The notes beneath the pieces are model-generated. The model had not been told where the DNA came from, did not search any database, and was given only the letters and a program-made list of their open reading frames with translations. The translations under genes and the position numbers were made by a program. Positions 45,489-58,592 of a stretch of DNA of 64,000 nt are shown piece by piece. The stretch covers positions 930,001 to 994,000 of the forward strand of contig NZ_AP026933.1 of NCBI RefSeq assembly GCF_027923845.1. Direction: 5' to 3'. Origin of the DNA: Spiroplasma ixodetis (GTDB lineage Bacteria; Bacillota_I; Bacilli_A; Mycoplasmatales; VBWQ01). The stretch's first letter is position 1. Every line of letters begins with the position of its first letter.

Positions 45489-46183
45489 GACTACACAATT
45501 GAGTAATTATACTTTAATTAAATTAATAAGAACTGGAATTAGTCCTATTTCAGCAATGATTGGAATAAGTGCTTATTATGGTCAACTGATTGGTAATCCA
45601 GTATTAGGTTCTATAAATGCTTTATTATTTAGTAAAAAATTAGGAATTGATATATGAAATTTAAATCAAAGACCAAATACTAAAACAAAATTAATTAATA
45701 GTAGTAAAAAAATATTACTAGGATTAAGAACAATTAGTTTAGTTAATTATGCAAAATTTACTAATAATGATATTAATCCTAATCCAACAGAAAATCCAAT
45801 AACTACTACAACACCAATTAATCCCAAATAGATTTGAAACTATACGTAAAATAGCAAATATGGCTACTGGTGGTTGTTTAATTACTAGCGGTGTTGCTAT
45901 GGGTATTAATAATGATTTTAATAATGCTTATGCAGTACCTACTATAGTTGCTGGTGCATCCGAAATTATTCATAATTTATTACCTATGGAAACTACAAAT
46001 CATGTTGAAGAAATGCAAGAAACACCATTTAATAATGAAACTACAAGATTAATTAATGATAATAGATTTACTATTAATAGTGAAACTGCAAGTCAATATT
46101 ATGGTAGTGATAATATGAGCGAGGTACCATTAAATCATGATAATGCTTCATTAAATTGAGATTATAATCACATGAGTTTATAA
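45469..46183 (+). pseudogene. Phage-region membrane protein with a +1 frameshift
   Basis: The frame opens at MPQQYAETTQLSNYTLIK (start after AAAAGGAG) with a Gly-rich hydrophobic region (SAMIGISAYYGQLIGNP). It ends early at a TAG (45829-45831) in AATCCCAAATAG. Dropping one C joins it to NRFETIRKIANMATGG and a second hydrophobic stretch, finishing in a polar tail. The corrected length is 237 aa. It may be a virion membrane or lysis-related protein. The function is unknown. Confidence 0.55.
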
Positions 46184-46375
46184 TGAATCATTTAATTATT
46201 AGACTTATATACTCAGCATTAGCAAGTGATGATATTCGTGTATTAATTGTTAGTTTATTAAAAAATCATAGTAAAGATACAGGATTAAAAGCATTTTTAG
46301 ATAGTGAAAATGTTAGTGAAGAAGAACTTGACCAACCATATTCAACTTTTAATCCAAATATTGCTAAAAAATTAT

Positions 46376-47316
46376 GGCTTTTCTCCCTTTATGTACTATT
46401 TTTAAATCTTATCACATAAATGCTGAGAAAAGCCTATCTACGAACTTCTCCCCACATTTTTAAATAAAACATAGCATTACAGTTTCAAAACTAGGTATGT
46501 TATTGAATTTATATGCAGCTTCTTTTGCATATAAATGAATATGATGTTTTGCAACTTTGATATGTGTTTTAAATGTTCTTCGTATATGTTTTCATACTGA
46601 CTCAATTTGGTTGGTATTTACACCAGTTTTTGAAACATAGCCATCTTGATGGTTAACTGTTTCATGCTTAGTGAAAACCGATTTCAAATCGCGATATCCT
46701 TTTCAAAAATCAGTATGTACAACACACTTTGAAGAAATGTGGTTTATTGCAAACTGCAAAAGATTTTTACTGTTTGCGTTTTTCAATACTTTCACAATCA
46801 GATTGTTGGTTGTTTTTTCATAAATACCAACAATCAAGGTTTTATTCAACAAGGATCTTCCTTGTTTTTTAAACCCCATATGTGAAAGATACATTTCATC
46901 CATTTGCACTATGCCTTCAACAATGAATTGAGGTTTTTGTTTAGCAATGGCACTTCGGATTTTATGACCCATTCTTCAAGCTGTTTTCAAGGTCACTCCC
47001 AATTCTTTTGCAACATCAGTTGATGGAATTCCATGTTTGGTGTTTATTCATCTAAAAATGAGATAAAACCAAGATATTAAAGGTGTTTGTGACTTTGAAA
47101 ATATAGTGCCCGTGAGAATACTGAATGTTTGATGACATTTCAAACATCTCATTCTTCTTAAATTAGAAGTATTCAAATTAAAACTAGAACACCTACTACA
47201 TTTGATTTGTTTCAAACTTGCTATATATGCAAGACATTGTTTTTCAGTTTGAAAAGTATTATTGAACTCATTCAATTTCATTGTTTCCTCCACAAGTACA
47301 TGTGGGGAGAAGTTCG
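46376..47316 (-). mobile_element. IS1595 subtype B, complete
   Basis: The duplication AAAATTAT occurs at 46368-46375 and 47317-47324. Confidence 0.96.
46460..47281 (-). CDS. IS1595-family transposase (subtype B)
   Basis: Intact 273-aa frame. Confidence 0.9.
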
Positions 47317-47911
47317 AAAATTATTATCTATTTTAAAACCTAATGAATTAACTACTTTAAAAACTGAATTAAATAAATTATTTATTAAACCAGTTAAAAA
47401 AATTAATAATTTATTAAAAGATAATACTAAAGATTTAAATGATAAAGATATAGAAGAAACTGATAATAAAGATGAAAAAGGTTGAGTAGTATTATCTAGT
47501 TCATGATTAAAAAAAGGTAATTTTTATAAATCTAATAAATCATTAAAATTAGGTTTATTACAAGTATTAATACAAAGTGATACAAGTAAAAATAAACGTT
47601 GATATGGACCATATACTTATCCAAATGTACCAGAAGAAACTTGAAATTTAATGAAAGCAGCAAAAGGTAAAAATGGTAATGGTGCTGGAACAATATTTTG
47701 AAGATATTTTTTAAGAGGATTTTTACCAAGTCAAATCCGTTCATATGTAAAGAAACAACTTAAAGAACAGAAAGGTATTAGTAAAGGTAAACAACGCTAT
47801 AACATTATTAAATCAACTAATATTAATGTTTTAAAAACAACTGCATTTATTAATAGATTAGAACGTGGATTTTTTAAACTTAAAGAATTTAAAAGTTTAC
47901 CAAAAACTGAA

Positions 47912-48850
47912 GGCTTTTCTCCCTTTATGTACTATTTTAATTTTATCACATAAATGCTGAGAAAAGCCTATCTACGGACTTCTCCCCATATTTTTAAATC
48001 AAACATAGAATTACAGTTTCAAAACTAGGTATGTTATTGAATTTATATGCAGCTTCTTTTGCATATAAATGAATATGATGTTTTGCAACTTTGATATGTG
48101 TTTTAAATGTTCTTCGTATATGTTTTCATACTGACTCAATTTGGTTGGTATTTACACCAGTTTTTGAAACATAGCCATCTTGATGGTTAACTGTTTCATG
48201 CTTAGTGAAAACTGATTTAAAATCGCAATATCCTTTTCAAGAATCAGTATATACAAGACATTTTGAAGAAATGTGGTTTTTTGCAAACTGCAAAAGATTT
48301 TTACTCTTTGCGTTTTTCAATACTTTCACAATTAAATTATTGGTTGTTTTTTGATAAATGCCAACAATCAAGGTTTTATTCACCAAGGATCTTCCTTGTT
48401 TTTTAAAACCCATATGTGAAAGATACATTTCATCAATTTGCACTGTACCTTCAACAATAAATTGAGGTTTTTGTTTTGCAATACGTGTTCTGATTTTATG
48501 AGTCATTCTTCAAGCAGTTTTCAAAGTCACTCCCAATTCTTTTGCAATATCTGTTGATGGAATTCCATGTTTGGTGTTTATTCATCTAAAGATAAGATAA
48601 AACCAAGATGTTAAAGATGTTTGTGACCTTGAAAATATGGTGGCTGTGAGAATGCTAAATGTTTGATTACATTTTAAACATCTCATTCTTTTTAAATCAG
48701 AAGTATTCAAATTAAAATTAAAACACCTAATACATTTGTTTTCTTTCAAATTTGCTATATATGCAAGACATTGCTGTTCAGTTTGAAAAGCATTGTTGAA
48801 TTCATTCAGTTTCATTATTCCCTCCACAAGTACATGTGGGGAGAAGTCCG
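47912..48850 (-). mobile_element. IS1595 subtype A with an internal B patch
   Basis: The duplication AAACTGAA occurs at 47904-47911 and 48851-48858. Both ends are type A, but about 48029-48205 carries B-specific variants (GTTATTGAATT, CGTATATGTTTTCATAC, CACCAGTTTTTG), a gene-conversion tract. Confidence 0.94.
47994..48815 (-). CDS. IS1595-family transposase (A/B mosaic)
   Basis: The 273-aa frame is intact. It has an A-type N-terminus and core with B-type residues in the C-terminal fifth, and a Gly to Ala change in SILTATIF. Confidence 0.9.
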
Positions 48851-48967
48851 AAACTGAATTAGGTAGTAGAGCATGAAGAGTAGAAAGAAAAGAATATTTA
48901 ACTTTTCATAAAACTAATAATTTAAATAAAAATATTGGAATTTCAATTTATAAAAATAAAAGTAAAT

Positions 48968-50044
48968 GCTGAATTATACTTGTAAGTGCAAGTAAATAAA
49001 ATTGCAAAAAATTCTCATATAAAAATTTCATAATGCTAAATTTAGTTTAGAAAAAGTAAGGAGTTTTTATATGAGTTATAAACATATTGGGATAGATGAA
49101 AGAATTTATATTGAGAATCAATTGAAATTTAAAGTTAAAATTAGTGAAATAGCTAAAAATCTTAATCGAAGTATTAGTACTATTATTCGAGAAGTTAATA
49201 GAAATAAAGATAATGATCATTATTTTTCATTAATTGCACAAAATAAAGCTGTAAATAGAAAAAAATCACATATTATTTTTCATAAGTTTAAATATAAAGA
49301 TTTAGTCAAATATATACAACAAAAACTATTATTGGGCTGATCACCTGAACAAATTTATGGCAGAATTAAAAATTTTCATAAACAATGAGCTATCAGCTTT
49401 AAAACAATTTACAATTGAATTTATTCTGGATTATTTGATAAAGTTACTAGTAAAAATTTAAGAAGAAAAGGTAAAAAACGAAGATCTCAAGAAAATCGTG
49501 GTAAATTTAATGGTAAATCAATTAAAGAACGAGATAATAATGTTAATGATCGCATAACTCTTGGTCATTGAGAAGGAGATACTATAGTATCATCAAGAGG
49601 TAAAAGTAAATCATGTTTAATAACTTTAGTTGAAAGAGTATCACGATTTACTTTAGCAATGTTAGTTAAAAACAAAACTACTAAAGTTATTAATAAAAAT
49701 ATCATTCATTATTTATCAATTCTTCCTAAAAATATTGTTAAAACTATTACTTTTGATCGTGGTAAAGAATTTGCAAATTGACAACAACTTGAAAAAAGTT
49801 AGATGTGAAAATTTATTTTGCAAATCCATATTCACCTTGACAAAGAGGTACTAATGAAAATACTAATGGTTTAATTAGAGAAAAATTTCCTAAAAAATTT
49901 ATTTTTTCAAAAACTAATAAAAATGAAGTTCATAAATTTATATTGTCTTTAAACCAAAGACCCAGAAAAATACTAAATTATCTTTCACCAATCGAATATT
50001 TGAATAGAAAAATAATTTAGTTGCACTTACCTTTACAATTTTGC
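48968..50044 (+). mobile_element. IS30-family element, complete
   Basis: It has a 4-bp duplication AAAT (48964-48967, 50045-50048) and ends GCTGAATTATAC and CAATTTTGC. Confidence 0.94.
49071..50020 (+). pseudogene. IS30 transposase, frameshifted
   Basis: One A is missing in QQLEKK (GAAAAAAGTTAG near 49790), giving a stop before the final Glu motif. Confidence 0.9.
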
Positions 50045-50486
50045 AAATATAAAACATGAAAGTAGGTGGTAATTATTATTGAATTAGATAAACCAATTAA
50101 ACCAATTGGTATATGAAATACTATTAATCCAATATCAAAAGATAATAAAGAATATAAAAAATTAAATAAGATTTGATTTAATAAAATAGTACTCATATAG
50201 ATAAAATAAAAATTTTAATATCAAATATTTTAAAAATAACTAGTCATAGTCTTGGTATGTTTATAACATTATTTTTTACAATAACACCTTGATTAATACC
50301 TAAAATACCAATATCAATGGGAATAGGTAATTATACTCATCCAATCACTAATTTAATTATTGATAATCAAACTAATCAATATAATTTTACTTGACCAGAC
50401 CATTTAATATTAACTTTATTTCCTATGTTTGGTCATATTGGATTAAATATTATTACTAAATTAGGTAATTATGGAAAATTAATTAA

Positions 50487-51427
50487 GGCTTTTCTCCCTT
50501 TATGTACTATTTTTAAATTTTATCACATAAATGCTGAGAAAAGCCTATCTACGGACTTCTCCCCACATTTTTAAATCAAACATAGCATTACAGTTTCAAA
50601 ACTAGGTATCTTGTTGAATTTATATGCAGCTTCTTTAGCATATAAATGAACATGATGTTTTGCAACTTTGATATGTGTTTTAAATGTTCTTCTTATATGT
50701 TTTCAAACTGATTCAATTTGGTTGGTATTTACACCAATTTTTGAAACATAGCCATCTTGATGGTTAACTGTTTCATGCTTAGTGAAAACTGATTTAAAAT
50801 CGCAATATCCTTTTCAAGAATCAGTATATACAAGACATTTTGAAGAAATGTGGTTTTTTGCAAACTGCAAAAGATTTTTACTCTTTGCGTTTTTCAATAC
50901 TTTCACAATTAAATTATTGGTTGTTTTTTGATAAATGCCAACAATCAAGGTTTTATTCACCAAGGATCTTCCTTGTTTTTTAAAACCCATATGTGAAAGA
51001 TACATTTCATCAATTTGCACTGTACCTTCAACAATAAATTGAGGTTTTTGTTTTGCAATACGTGTTCTGATTTTATGAGTCATTCTTCAAGCAGTTTTCA
51101 AAGTCACTCCCAATTCTTTTGCAATATCTGTTGATGGAATTCCATGTTTGGTGTTTATTCATCTAAAGATAAGATAAAATCAAGATGTTAAAGATGTTTG
51201 TGACCTTGAAAATATGGTGCCTGTGAGAATGCTAAATGTTTGATTACATTTTAAACATCTCATTCTTTTTAAATCAGAAGTATTCAAATTAAAACTAAAA
51301 CACCTAATACATTTGTTTTCTTTTAAATTTGCTATATATGCAAGACATTGCTGTTCAGTTTGAAAAGCATTGTTGAATTCATTCAGTTTCATTATTCCCT
51401 CCACAAGTACATGTGGGGAGAAGTCCG
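50487..51427 (-). mobile_element. IS1595 subtype A, complete
   Basis: The duplication TTAATTAA occurs at 50479-50486 and 51428-51435. The hairpin loop is 2 bp longer than in other A copies, as in the copy at window start. Confidence 0.96.
50571..51392 (-). CDS. IS1595-family transposase (subtype A)
   Basis: Intact 273-aa frame. The Trp after SLTS is TGA, as in the copy at 8-829. Confidence 0.9.
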
Positions 51428-51467
51428 TTAATTAAATATGCATTAATAACAATACCAATTATTATTA

Positions 51468-52544
51468 GCAAAATTGTAAAGGTAAGTGCAACTAAATTAT
51501 TTTTCTATTCAAATATTCGATTGGTGAAAGATAATTTATTATTTTTCTGGGTCTTTGGTTTAAAGACAATATAAATTTATGAACTTCATTTTTATTAGTT
51601 TTTGAAAAATAAATTTTTTAGGAAATTTTTCTCTAATTAAACCATTAGTATTTTCATTAGTACCTCTTTGTCAAGGTGAATATGGATTTGCAAAATAAAT
51701 TTTCACATCTAACTTTTTTCAAGTTGTTGTCAATTTGCAAATTCTTTACCACGATCAAAAGTAATAGTTTTAACAATATTTTTAGGAAGAATTGATAAAT
51801 AATGAATGATATTTTTATTAATAACTTTAGTAGTTTTGTTTTTAACTAACATTGCTAAAGTAAATCGTGATACTCTTTCAACTAAAGTTATTAAACATGA
51901 TTTACTTTTACCTCTTGATGATACTATAGTATCTCCTTCTCAATGACCAAGAGTTATGCGATCATTAACATTATTATCTCGTTCTTTAATTGATTTACCA
52001 TTAAATTTACCACGATTTTCTTGAGATCTTCGTTTTTTACCTTTTCTTCTTAAATTTTTACTAGTAACTTTATCAAATAATCCAGAATAAATTCAATTGT
52101 AAATTGTTTTAAAGCTGATAGCTCATTGTTTATGAAAATTTTTAATTCTGCCATAAATTTGTTCAGGTGATCAGCCCAATAATAGTTTTTGTTGTATATA
52201 TTTGACTAAATCTTTATATTTAAACTTATGAAAAATAATATGTGATTTTTTTTCTATTTACAGCTTTATTTTGTGCAATTAATGAAAAATAATGATCATT
52301 ATCTTTATTTCTATTAACTTCTCGAATAATAGTACTAATACTTCGATTAAGATTTTTAGCTATTTCACTAATTTTAACTTTAAATTTCAATTGATTCTCA
52401 ATATAAATTCTTTCATCTATCCCAATATGTTTATAACTCATATAAAAACTCCTTACTTTTTCTAAACTAAATTTAGCATTATGAAATTTTTATATGAGAA
52501 TTTTTTGCAATTTTATTTACTTGCACTTACAAGTATAATTCAGC
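51468..52544 (-). mobile_element. IS30-family element, complete
   Basis: It has a 4-bp duplication ATTA (51464-51467, 52545-52548). Confidence 0.94.
51492..52441 (-). pseudogene. IS30 transposase with three homopolymer indels
   Basis: Relative to 37978-38928 there is one extra T near 52246, one missing near 51720 and one missing near 51607. Confidence 0.9.
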
Positions 52545-52651
52545 ATTACCAGTCCTTATTTAATATATCAATATAAAGAAATTAAAAAACATAAAAAAGA
52601 ATGTCATTTATGTAAACAACATTCAAATAAAATACAATTGGAGGAATAAAA

Positions 52652-53002
52652 ATGAATTTTTCAATAGAATTAATATCAGCAGTAATAGGAGGAGCAGTAG
52701 CTAGTGGTATATGTATCACATTAGCATTTCTATTATTTGGTAAATCAATTAAAAAATCAAAACAAAACAAAATATCAAAAGAATTAAAAAGAGATAAAGA
52801 AATTCAATTTATTATTGAAAATATTAAGCAATTAAATAATCATTTACAATTAGAAACTACATCAGTTGCAAAATTACTTGATAGTTTTAATAATGATAAT
52901 GAAAAAGATGAAGTATTTAAAAATACTATTATTAGTCAAAGAGCATCTAGAAAAGAATTATCAGAAAAAGATAAGAAAAAAGCAACTAAAGTTGGAATTT
53001 AA
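52652..53002 (+). CDS. Small phage membrane protein (one TM, cytoplasmic tail)
   Basis: The 116-aa protein MNFSIELISAVIGGAVASG has one N-terminal transmembrane helix with small residues, then a Lys-rich helical tail (KSKQNKISKELKRDKEIQ). The start follows GGAGGAATAAAA, 2 bp after the previous stop. The layout (one helix, basic tail, at the end of a transcription unit just before a terminator) could suit a lysis or spanin-like accessory. No family is recognised. Confidence 0.6.
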   Translation: MNFSIELISAVIGGAVASGICITLAFLLFGKSIKKSKQNKISKELKRDKEIQFIIENIKQLNNHLQLETTSVAKLLDSFNNDNEKDEVFKNTIISQRASRKELSEKDKKKATKVGI

Positions 53003-53025
53003 AGGGTTTAAATACCCTTTATTTT
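53001..53025 (+). terminator. Rho-independent terminator
   Basis: AAAGGGT and ACCCTTT form a 7-bp stem with loop TTAAAT, followed by ATTTTA. It overlaps the stop codon of the preceding gene. Confidence 0.8.
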
Positions 53026-53529
53026 ACATTAAGGAGTAAATTATTATGGCTATTAAAGACCCATTAATGTTTATAACATAAAAAACAGAATATATTAAAT
53101 GTGGTTGAAGAAACTGCAAATGTTTTACAATATAAAACTTTAGGTGTAGTTGAATTTTCAAAAGATAATGAAATTCCACCAGTTAAATTTGTTAAAAAAT
53201 GAATTGATGATAAAGTAAATAATAAACAAGATAAAATTGATGATTTAGAAAATAAAATATTTAAAGATAAAGCACAAAAAGAAAATATTATTGATTTACT
53301 TACTAATGCTTTTTATCTTACAAATACTCTTTTTGATGAAAATGAATTTTATGGAACAAATACAAAAAATACAAAAGAATTAGGTAATAAAATTCATTTA
53401 AAAGCAGATGGTATTGTAAGAATTTTAGAAAATAAAAATATACCACAATTAGAAACTTTTTATAAAACTATTATAGATGCTATTAATGAATTAAATAAAA
53501 AATTTAAATCTTTTAAAATTAATTCAAAA

Positions 53530-54904
53530 GGAAATGTTTAGTAATCTGTGTAACTTACAAAAATAACTATGTTTAATTAATTCTAGTAAATATAATTAAA
53601 TGACTAGAAAGAGTGAGTTACAGATGGCTAAAAAAGATAACTTTAATAATAATGATCCAATATCAAAAGCAGTAGATTTATTACTAGAAAATACTGAAGA
53701 TTTAACAACAGTTTTTAAACCTGGCGGTTTATATAAAGAATTAACAAAAAGATTAGTTGAAAAAATGTTGAATTCTGAAATGCAAAATTATTTAGGATAT
53801 GAAAAAAATCAACATAGTACTACTGAAAATGCTCGTAATGGTACAAGTTCAAAAAAATTAATAACTCAACAAGGTAAAATTGAAATTGATGTACCAAGAG
53901 ATCGCAATAGTAATTTTACTCCTGTAATAGTTCCTAAAAGGCAAAGAAGATTTGATGGTTTTGATCAACAAGTTCTTTCCTTGTATGCAAAAGGAATGAC
54001 ATTATCTGACATTAGAATGCAGTTGCAAGAGTTATATCATGGTGCTGATATTAGTGAAAGTGTTATTAGTCAAATTACTGATGATGTTATTGATGATGTT
54101 AAAGCATGACAAAATCGACCATTAGAAAGTATTTATCCTATTGTTTATTTTGATTGTATAGTAGTTAAAGTACGACAAGATAAACGGATTATTAACAAAT
54201 CAGTTTATATAGCATTAGGAGTTGATTTAGAAGGCAAAAAAGATGTTTTAGGATTATGAATTAGTGAAAATGAAGGTTCTAAGTTTTGATTATCTAATTT
54301 CACAGAAATGAAAAATCGTGGCTTAAATGATATTCTTATTGCTTGTAGTGATAATTTAACAGGCATGTCAGAAGCAATACAATCAGTTTATCCTAAAACA
54401 GAACATCAATTATGCATTGTTCATCAAATTAGAAATAGTTTAAAATATGTTTCATACAAACATCGAAAAGGTCTAGTTGCAGATTTAAAACCAATTTATA
54501 GTGCATGTAGTGAAGAACAAGCAATGCAAGCTTTAGAATCGTTTGAAAGTAAATGAAATAAACAATATCCTCAAATTACTAAATCTTGATATAAAAATTG
54601 AGATAATTTAATGGTTTTTATTAGTTATCCAGTAGAAATCAAAAGAGTGATTTATACTACAAATGCTATTGAATCTGTTAATAGTCAATTACGAAAAATC
54701 ATCAGAAATAAAAAAGTTTTTCCTAATGATATGGCAGTTTTCAAAATATTTTACTTGGCAATTGAAAATATAACAAAAAAATGAACATTGCCTATTCAAA
54801 ATTGAAATACAGCAATTGCTCATTTTATGATAAAATTTGAAGACAGAATTAATCTAAATTAGTAACTTTGTAAAACAAAGATACACAGATTATTAAAAAG
54901 CCTC
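53530..54904 (+). mobile_element. IS256-family element, complete
   Basis: It is 1375 bp long with an 8-bp duplication ATTCAAAA (53522-53529, 54905-54912). Confidence 0.96.
53600..54862 (+). CDS. IS256-family transposase
   Basis: Intact 420-aa frame with Asp, Asp and Glu motifs as in the copy at 35785-37047. Confidence 0.94.
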
Positions 54905-55170
54905 ATTCAAAAAGTTTAGAAACTAATGAAATAGAAGAAAATATTTGAGATATTGAATTAAAAGATATTCCTCCAACACCAAGTCCAAGTAAAGATAATT
55001 GAAAAGAAGTTGGAACTATTGCTCCAAATTATTCTACAGTTAATTATAATTTTAAAGTTAATAAACTTTATAGACTTTCATTTACTTGACAAGCAATTAA
55101 TATTAAAAAAACTGTAATTTAATACCTTAATTTTTATGTAGAAACAGAAAATGTTGAATTTACTATCTTA

Positions 55171-56033
55171 GAACCTGTTTAGAATCTTTTTAATAAAATT
55201 GAAATAAAGGACAGAACAACCATTTGTAAACTAGTATTTAGTTTTCTTTCACAATTTTTTCATAATCTTCTGCATTTTTCTAATCATGCAAAGCTTCGTT
55301 CTACAACTCATCTTTTTGGTAGTACTACAAAAGAATGTAATTCATTACGTTTTACAACTTCAACATTTGCATTTATGATTGTTTTGATTGCAGAAGCAAA
55401 TTTTTCACCAGTATAGCCAGCATCTACTATTATTTTTTGAACTGTAGAAAGATTTTCTTTTTCACTTTTAATCATTATGATAGCACTATTACGATCTGTT
55501 TTTTCTGCTGTAGTTATGTAAATTGCATGTGGTAAACCTTGCGTATCAACTGCAATATGACGTTTTATTCCTGAAATCTTTTTACCAGCATCATAACCTT
55601 TATTTTCAGTAGTATCTGTATTTTTAACACTTTGCGAATCAATTATACAAAAACTAGTTTTTTCTTTTCGATGATTCTTAATACGAATCTTTTTAACTAA
55701 TTTTTTTAAAATTAATTGCAATACACTAGGTTCTTTATCATTGTTTTTACTTCAAATTTGGAAATAATAATATACAGTTTGTCATTTTGGAAAATTTTTT
55801 GGTAACATTCTTCATTGACAACCACTTTTTAATACATATAAAACTGCACAAAACACTTCATATAAATCTAAATTTCTTGGTTTTGTTTTCTTTTTGCTGT
55901 TTTCTAAAGTTGATTTTATGTTCTCAAATTGTTCTTTAGTAACATGACTTGGATAATTTTTATGCATATATACCTCTTATTTTAAAATATATAGTAATTT
56001 TACCTTATTTTCTAAAAGATTCTAAACAGGTTC
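55171..56033 (-). mobile_element. IS5-family element, complete
   Basis: TTA lies on both sides (55168-55170, 56034-56036). Confidence 0.96.
55179..55967 (-). CDS. IS5-family transposase
   Basis: Intact 262-aa frame. Confidence 0.93.
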
Positions 56034-56812
56034 TTAGCAACAATGTATCAACCAAATAATCAAGATTGAAGATTATGTATGAGTAAAGATTTAATTGCTG
56101 TTATTAATAGAAATAGTGAAAGACTTGAAAATTGTATATTTAAATTAGAAGAATTACAGGAATAATATTATGAATAAAGAATTTACTTATTTACATGAAA
56201 TTAGTTATTGATTATTAAATAAAATTGATTTTACTCATAGTGAATATAATTTAAGTGGTAGTAGATATTCAAGTAAAACATATAGTATTGCAGAAGAATT
56301 AGCAATATTAATTGCTATTTCAATTAAAGTTAATAAATCAATTGCTATTTATTGTTTTAGAAAATTAAATAAAGATATTAATGATTTAGTTAAAGAAATA
56401 TATAATGCGTTAATAACAATTGGATTTAATGATTATAAAGATTTTACTTTAAAGTATCCTAATAAACAAGCAGATTTTCGTTTTAAAGGTAGTAAATCAT
56501 TTATTAGAGTTATGGGTGTATATAGTAATAGTAATGATAGAATTCCTTTAAAAGGGCTTTCTCGTAGTGAAATAAAAGGTTTTGATTTAGCAATTGAATG
56601 ATGTGAAGAAGCAAATGAATTTAGTCAACAAGAATTTCAAGCAATTACATTTGCATTAGGTAATGCTAAAAAAAGAATAAAAATAAAAAGTTGTAATCCA
56701 GATAATATTTATCAATATTTTATTGAATATATGAATAAAATAGTACCTTTTAATTTAGAAATTATGAAAGAAAATAATGAACAAATTAAATCAATATTTG
56801 ATAATAATATTT

Positions 56813-57752
56813 GGCTTTTCTCCCTTTATGTACTATTTTTAAATCTTATCACATAAATGCTGAGAAAAGCCTATCTACGAACTTCTCCCACATTTTTAAA
56901 TAAAACATAGCATTACAGTTTCAAAACTAGGTATGTTATTGAATTTATATGCAGCTTCTTTTGCATATAAATGAATATGATGTTTTGCAACTTTGATATG
57001 TGTTTTAAATGTTCTTCGTATATGTTTTCATACTGACTCAATTTGGTTGGTATTTACACCAGTTTTTGAAACATAGCCATCTTGATGGTTAACTGTTTCA
57101 TGCTTAGTGAAAACCGATTTCAAATCGCGATATCCTTTTCAAAAATCAGTATGTACAACACACTTTGAAGAAATGTGGTTTATTGCAAACTGCAAAAGAT
57201 TTTTACTGTTTGCGTTTTTCAATACTTTCACAATCAGATTGTTGGTTGTTTTTTGATAAATGCCAACAATCAAGGTTTTATTCAACAAGGATCTTCCTTG
57301 TTTTTTAAACCCCATATGTGAAAGATACATTTCATCCATTTGCACTATGCCTTCAACAATGAATTGAGGTTTTTGTTTAGCAATGGCACTTCGGATTTTA
57401 TGACCCATTCTTCAAGCTGTTTTCAAGGTCACTCCCAATTCTTTTGCAACATCAGTTGATGGAATTCCATGTTTGGTGTTTATTCATCTAAAAATGAGAT
57501 AAAACCAAGATATTAAAGGTGTTTGTGACTTTGAAAATATAGTGCCCGTGAGAATACTGAATGTTTGATGACATTTCAAACATCTCATTCTTCTTAAATT
57601 AGAAGTATTCAAATTAAAACTAGAACATCTACTACATTTGATTTGTTTCAAACTTGCTATATATGCAAGACATTGTTTTTCAGTTTGAAAAGTATTATTG
57701 AACTCATTCAATTTCATTGTTTCCTCCACAAGTACATGTGGGGAGAAGTTCG
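56813..57752 (-). mobile_element. IS1595 subtype B, complete
   Basis: The duplication TAATATTT occurs at 56805-56812 and 57753-57760. It is one C shorter in the internal CTTCTCCCA motif. Confidence 0.96.
56896..57717 (-). CDS. IS1595-family transposase (subtype B)
   Basis: Intact 273-aa frame. It shares IYQKTT with the copy at 3248, whereas other B copies have IYEKTT. Confidence 0.9.
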
Positions 57753-58592
57753 TAATATTTTTAAATTATTTCATTATAGTAATTGAAAAGTAAATTCTCA
57801 TAATTTGACATTAGATATGATTAATGATTTAGAAGAATTAAAAGTATTAGATCCGATAAAAGCACAATCTTGATATTATGGTGTACCAAGTGTTTTACAA
57901 GGTGCTATATTTGCAAGATATCTTGATAAAGTAGGAACTAAATTAGATTTTCAAGTACAAAGATTAACTGGTGGATTAGATATAGGTATGGCAACAAGTC
58001 CAAGTGGTCATCCTACTGCTGCTTCATTATGATTTATTGGTGAAAATGATAATGGAAGAAGAGCACATAAAGAAAGTGAATTTTATCATAGTAATGTAAC
58101 TATGCAATATAAAGATACTGATACTTTAGCAAATGATATTATTAATTATTACTTAAATGAAAGTAAACGTTATATAGCAATGTTATTTGGTTTTACTTGT
58201 TATGTTGATTATGGTAATGGTGGATTAGTATTTATTGATGTTTTAAAAAGTTGAGTTAAAAAACGTAATATAACATGATTAAAATTTATACCAGTAGATA
58301 AATCAACTTTATATTTAAATGATAGAATTGATTTTACAACAATTTGTATGCTTAAAAATATTATTAGTTTTAATTGAGAAAGATGTCCAGAAACTAAAAG
58401 ACAATATAATTTAATGCAATGATTATCTAAAGTAAAAATAGATACTAATAATAATCAATCAAAAATGTTAGATTTACATGATGATACTTGAGATAGTGAT
58501 ATGTATGCTTTAATGCATGAAATGAAATGATTAATTAATGGTATTAATAATAAATTATTAATTAATAAAAATAAATTTAATGGTGATGAATT

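Larger units (their letters stand above)
46183..50065 (+). pseudogene. Phage protein with KTSC-like segment, broken by three IS
   Basis: The start ATG overlaps the previous stop (TAATG). Removing IS1595-B (46376-47316), an IS1595 mosaic (47912-48850) and IS30 (48968-50044) with their duplications gives exactly 301 aa ending SKYKTWK. After a helical N-terminus (LIRLIYSALASDDIRVL) and an acidic linker comes a region with WYGPYTYPNVPEETWNLMK. This recalls KTSC-type domains found in phage proteins. The C-terminus is strongly basic. The role is unknown and the KTSC match is weak. Confidence 0.5.
50066..52649 (+). pseudogene. Phage-region membrane protein, broken by IS1595 and IS30
   Basis: A GTG directly after the upstream TAG is the most plausible start (MVIIIELDKPIKPIG). 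Removing IS1595-A (50487-51427) and IS30 (51468-52544) and adding one base near 50186 gives about 184 aa. Two or three transmembrane helices (GMFITLFFTITPWLIP, YALITIPIIITSPYLIY) precede a short tail with CHLCKQH. It is followed by another small membrane protein, so a lysis or membrane-insertion role is possible but unproven. Confidence 0.5.
53046..56165 (+). pseudogene. Tail fibre-like phage protein (fibre B), broken by IS256 and IS5
   Basis: It begins at MAIKDPLMFI and needs one frame correction near 53075 to enter NVVEETANVLQYKTLG. Removing IS256 (53530-54904) and IS5 (55171-56033) joins INSK to SLETNE and TIL to ATMYQ. The text contains KWIDDKVNNKQDKIDDLEN, a fibre-type DK-repeat. An in-frame TAA (55120-55122) follows WQAINIKKTVI. 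The C-terminal module ends IFKLEELQE and matches the end of fibre A. It sits directly before the large terminase gene (4 bp). It is probably a tail fibre or baseplate paralogue. Confidence 0.55.
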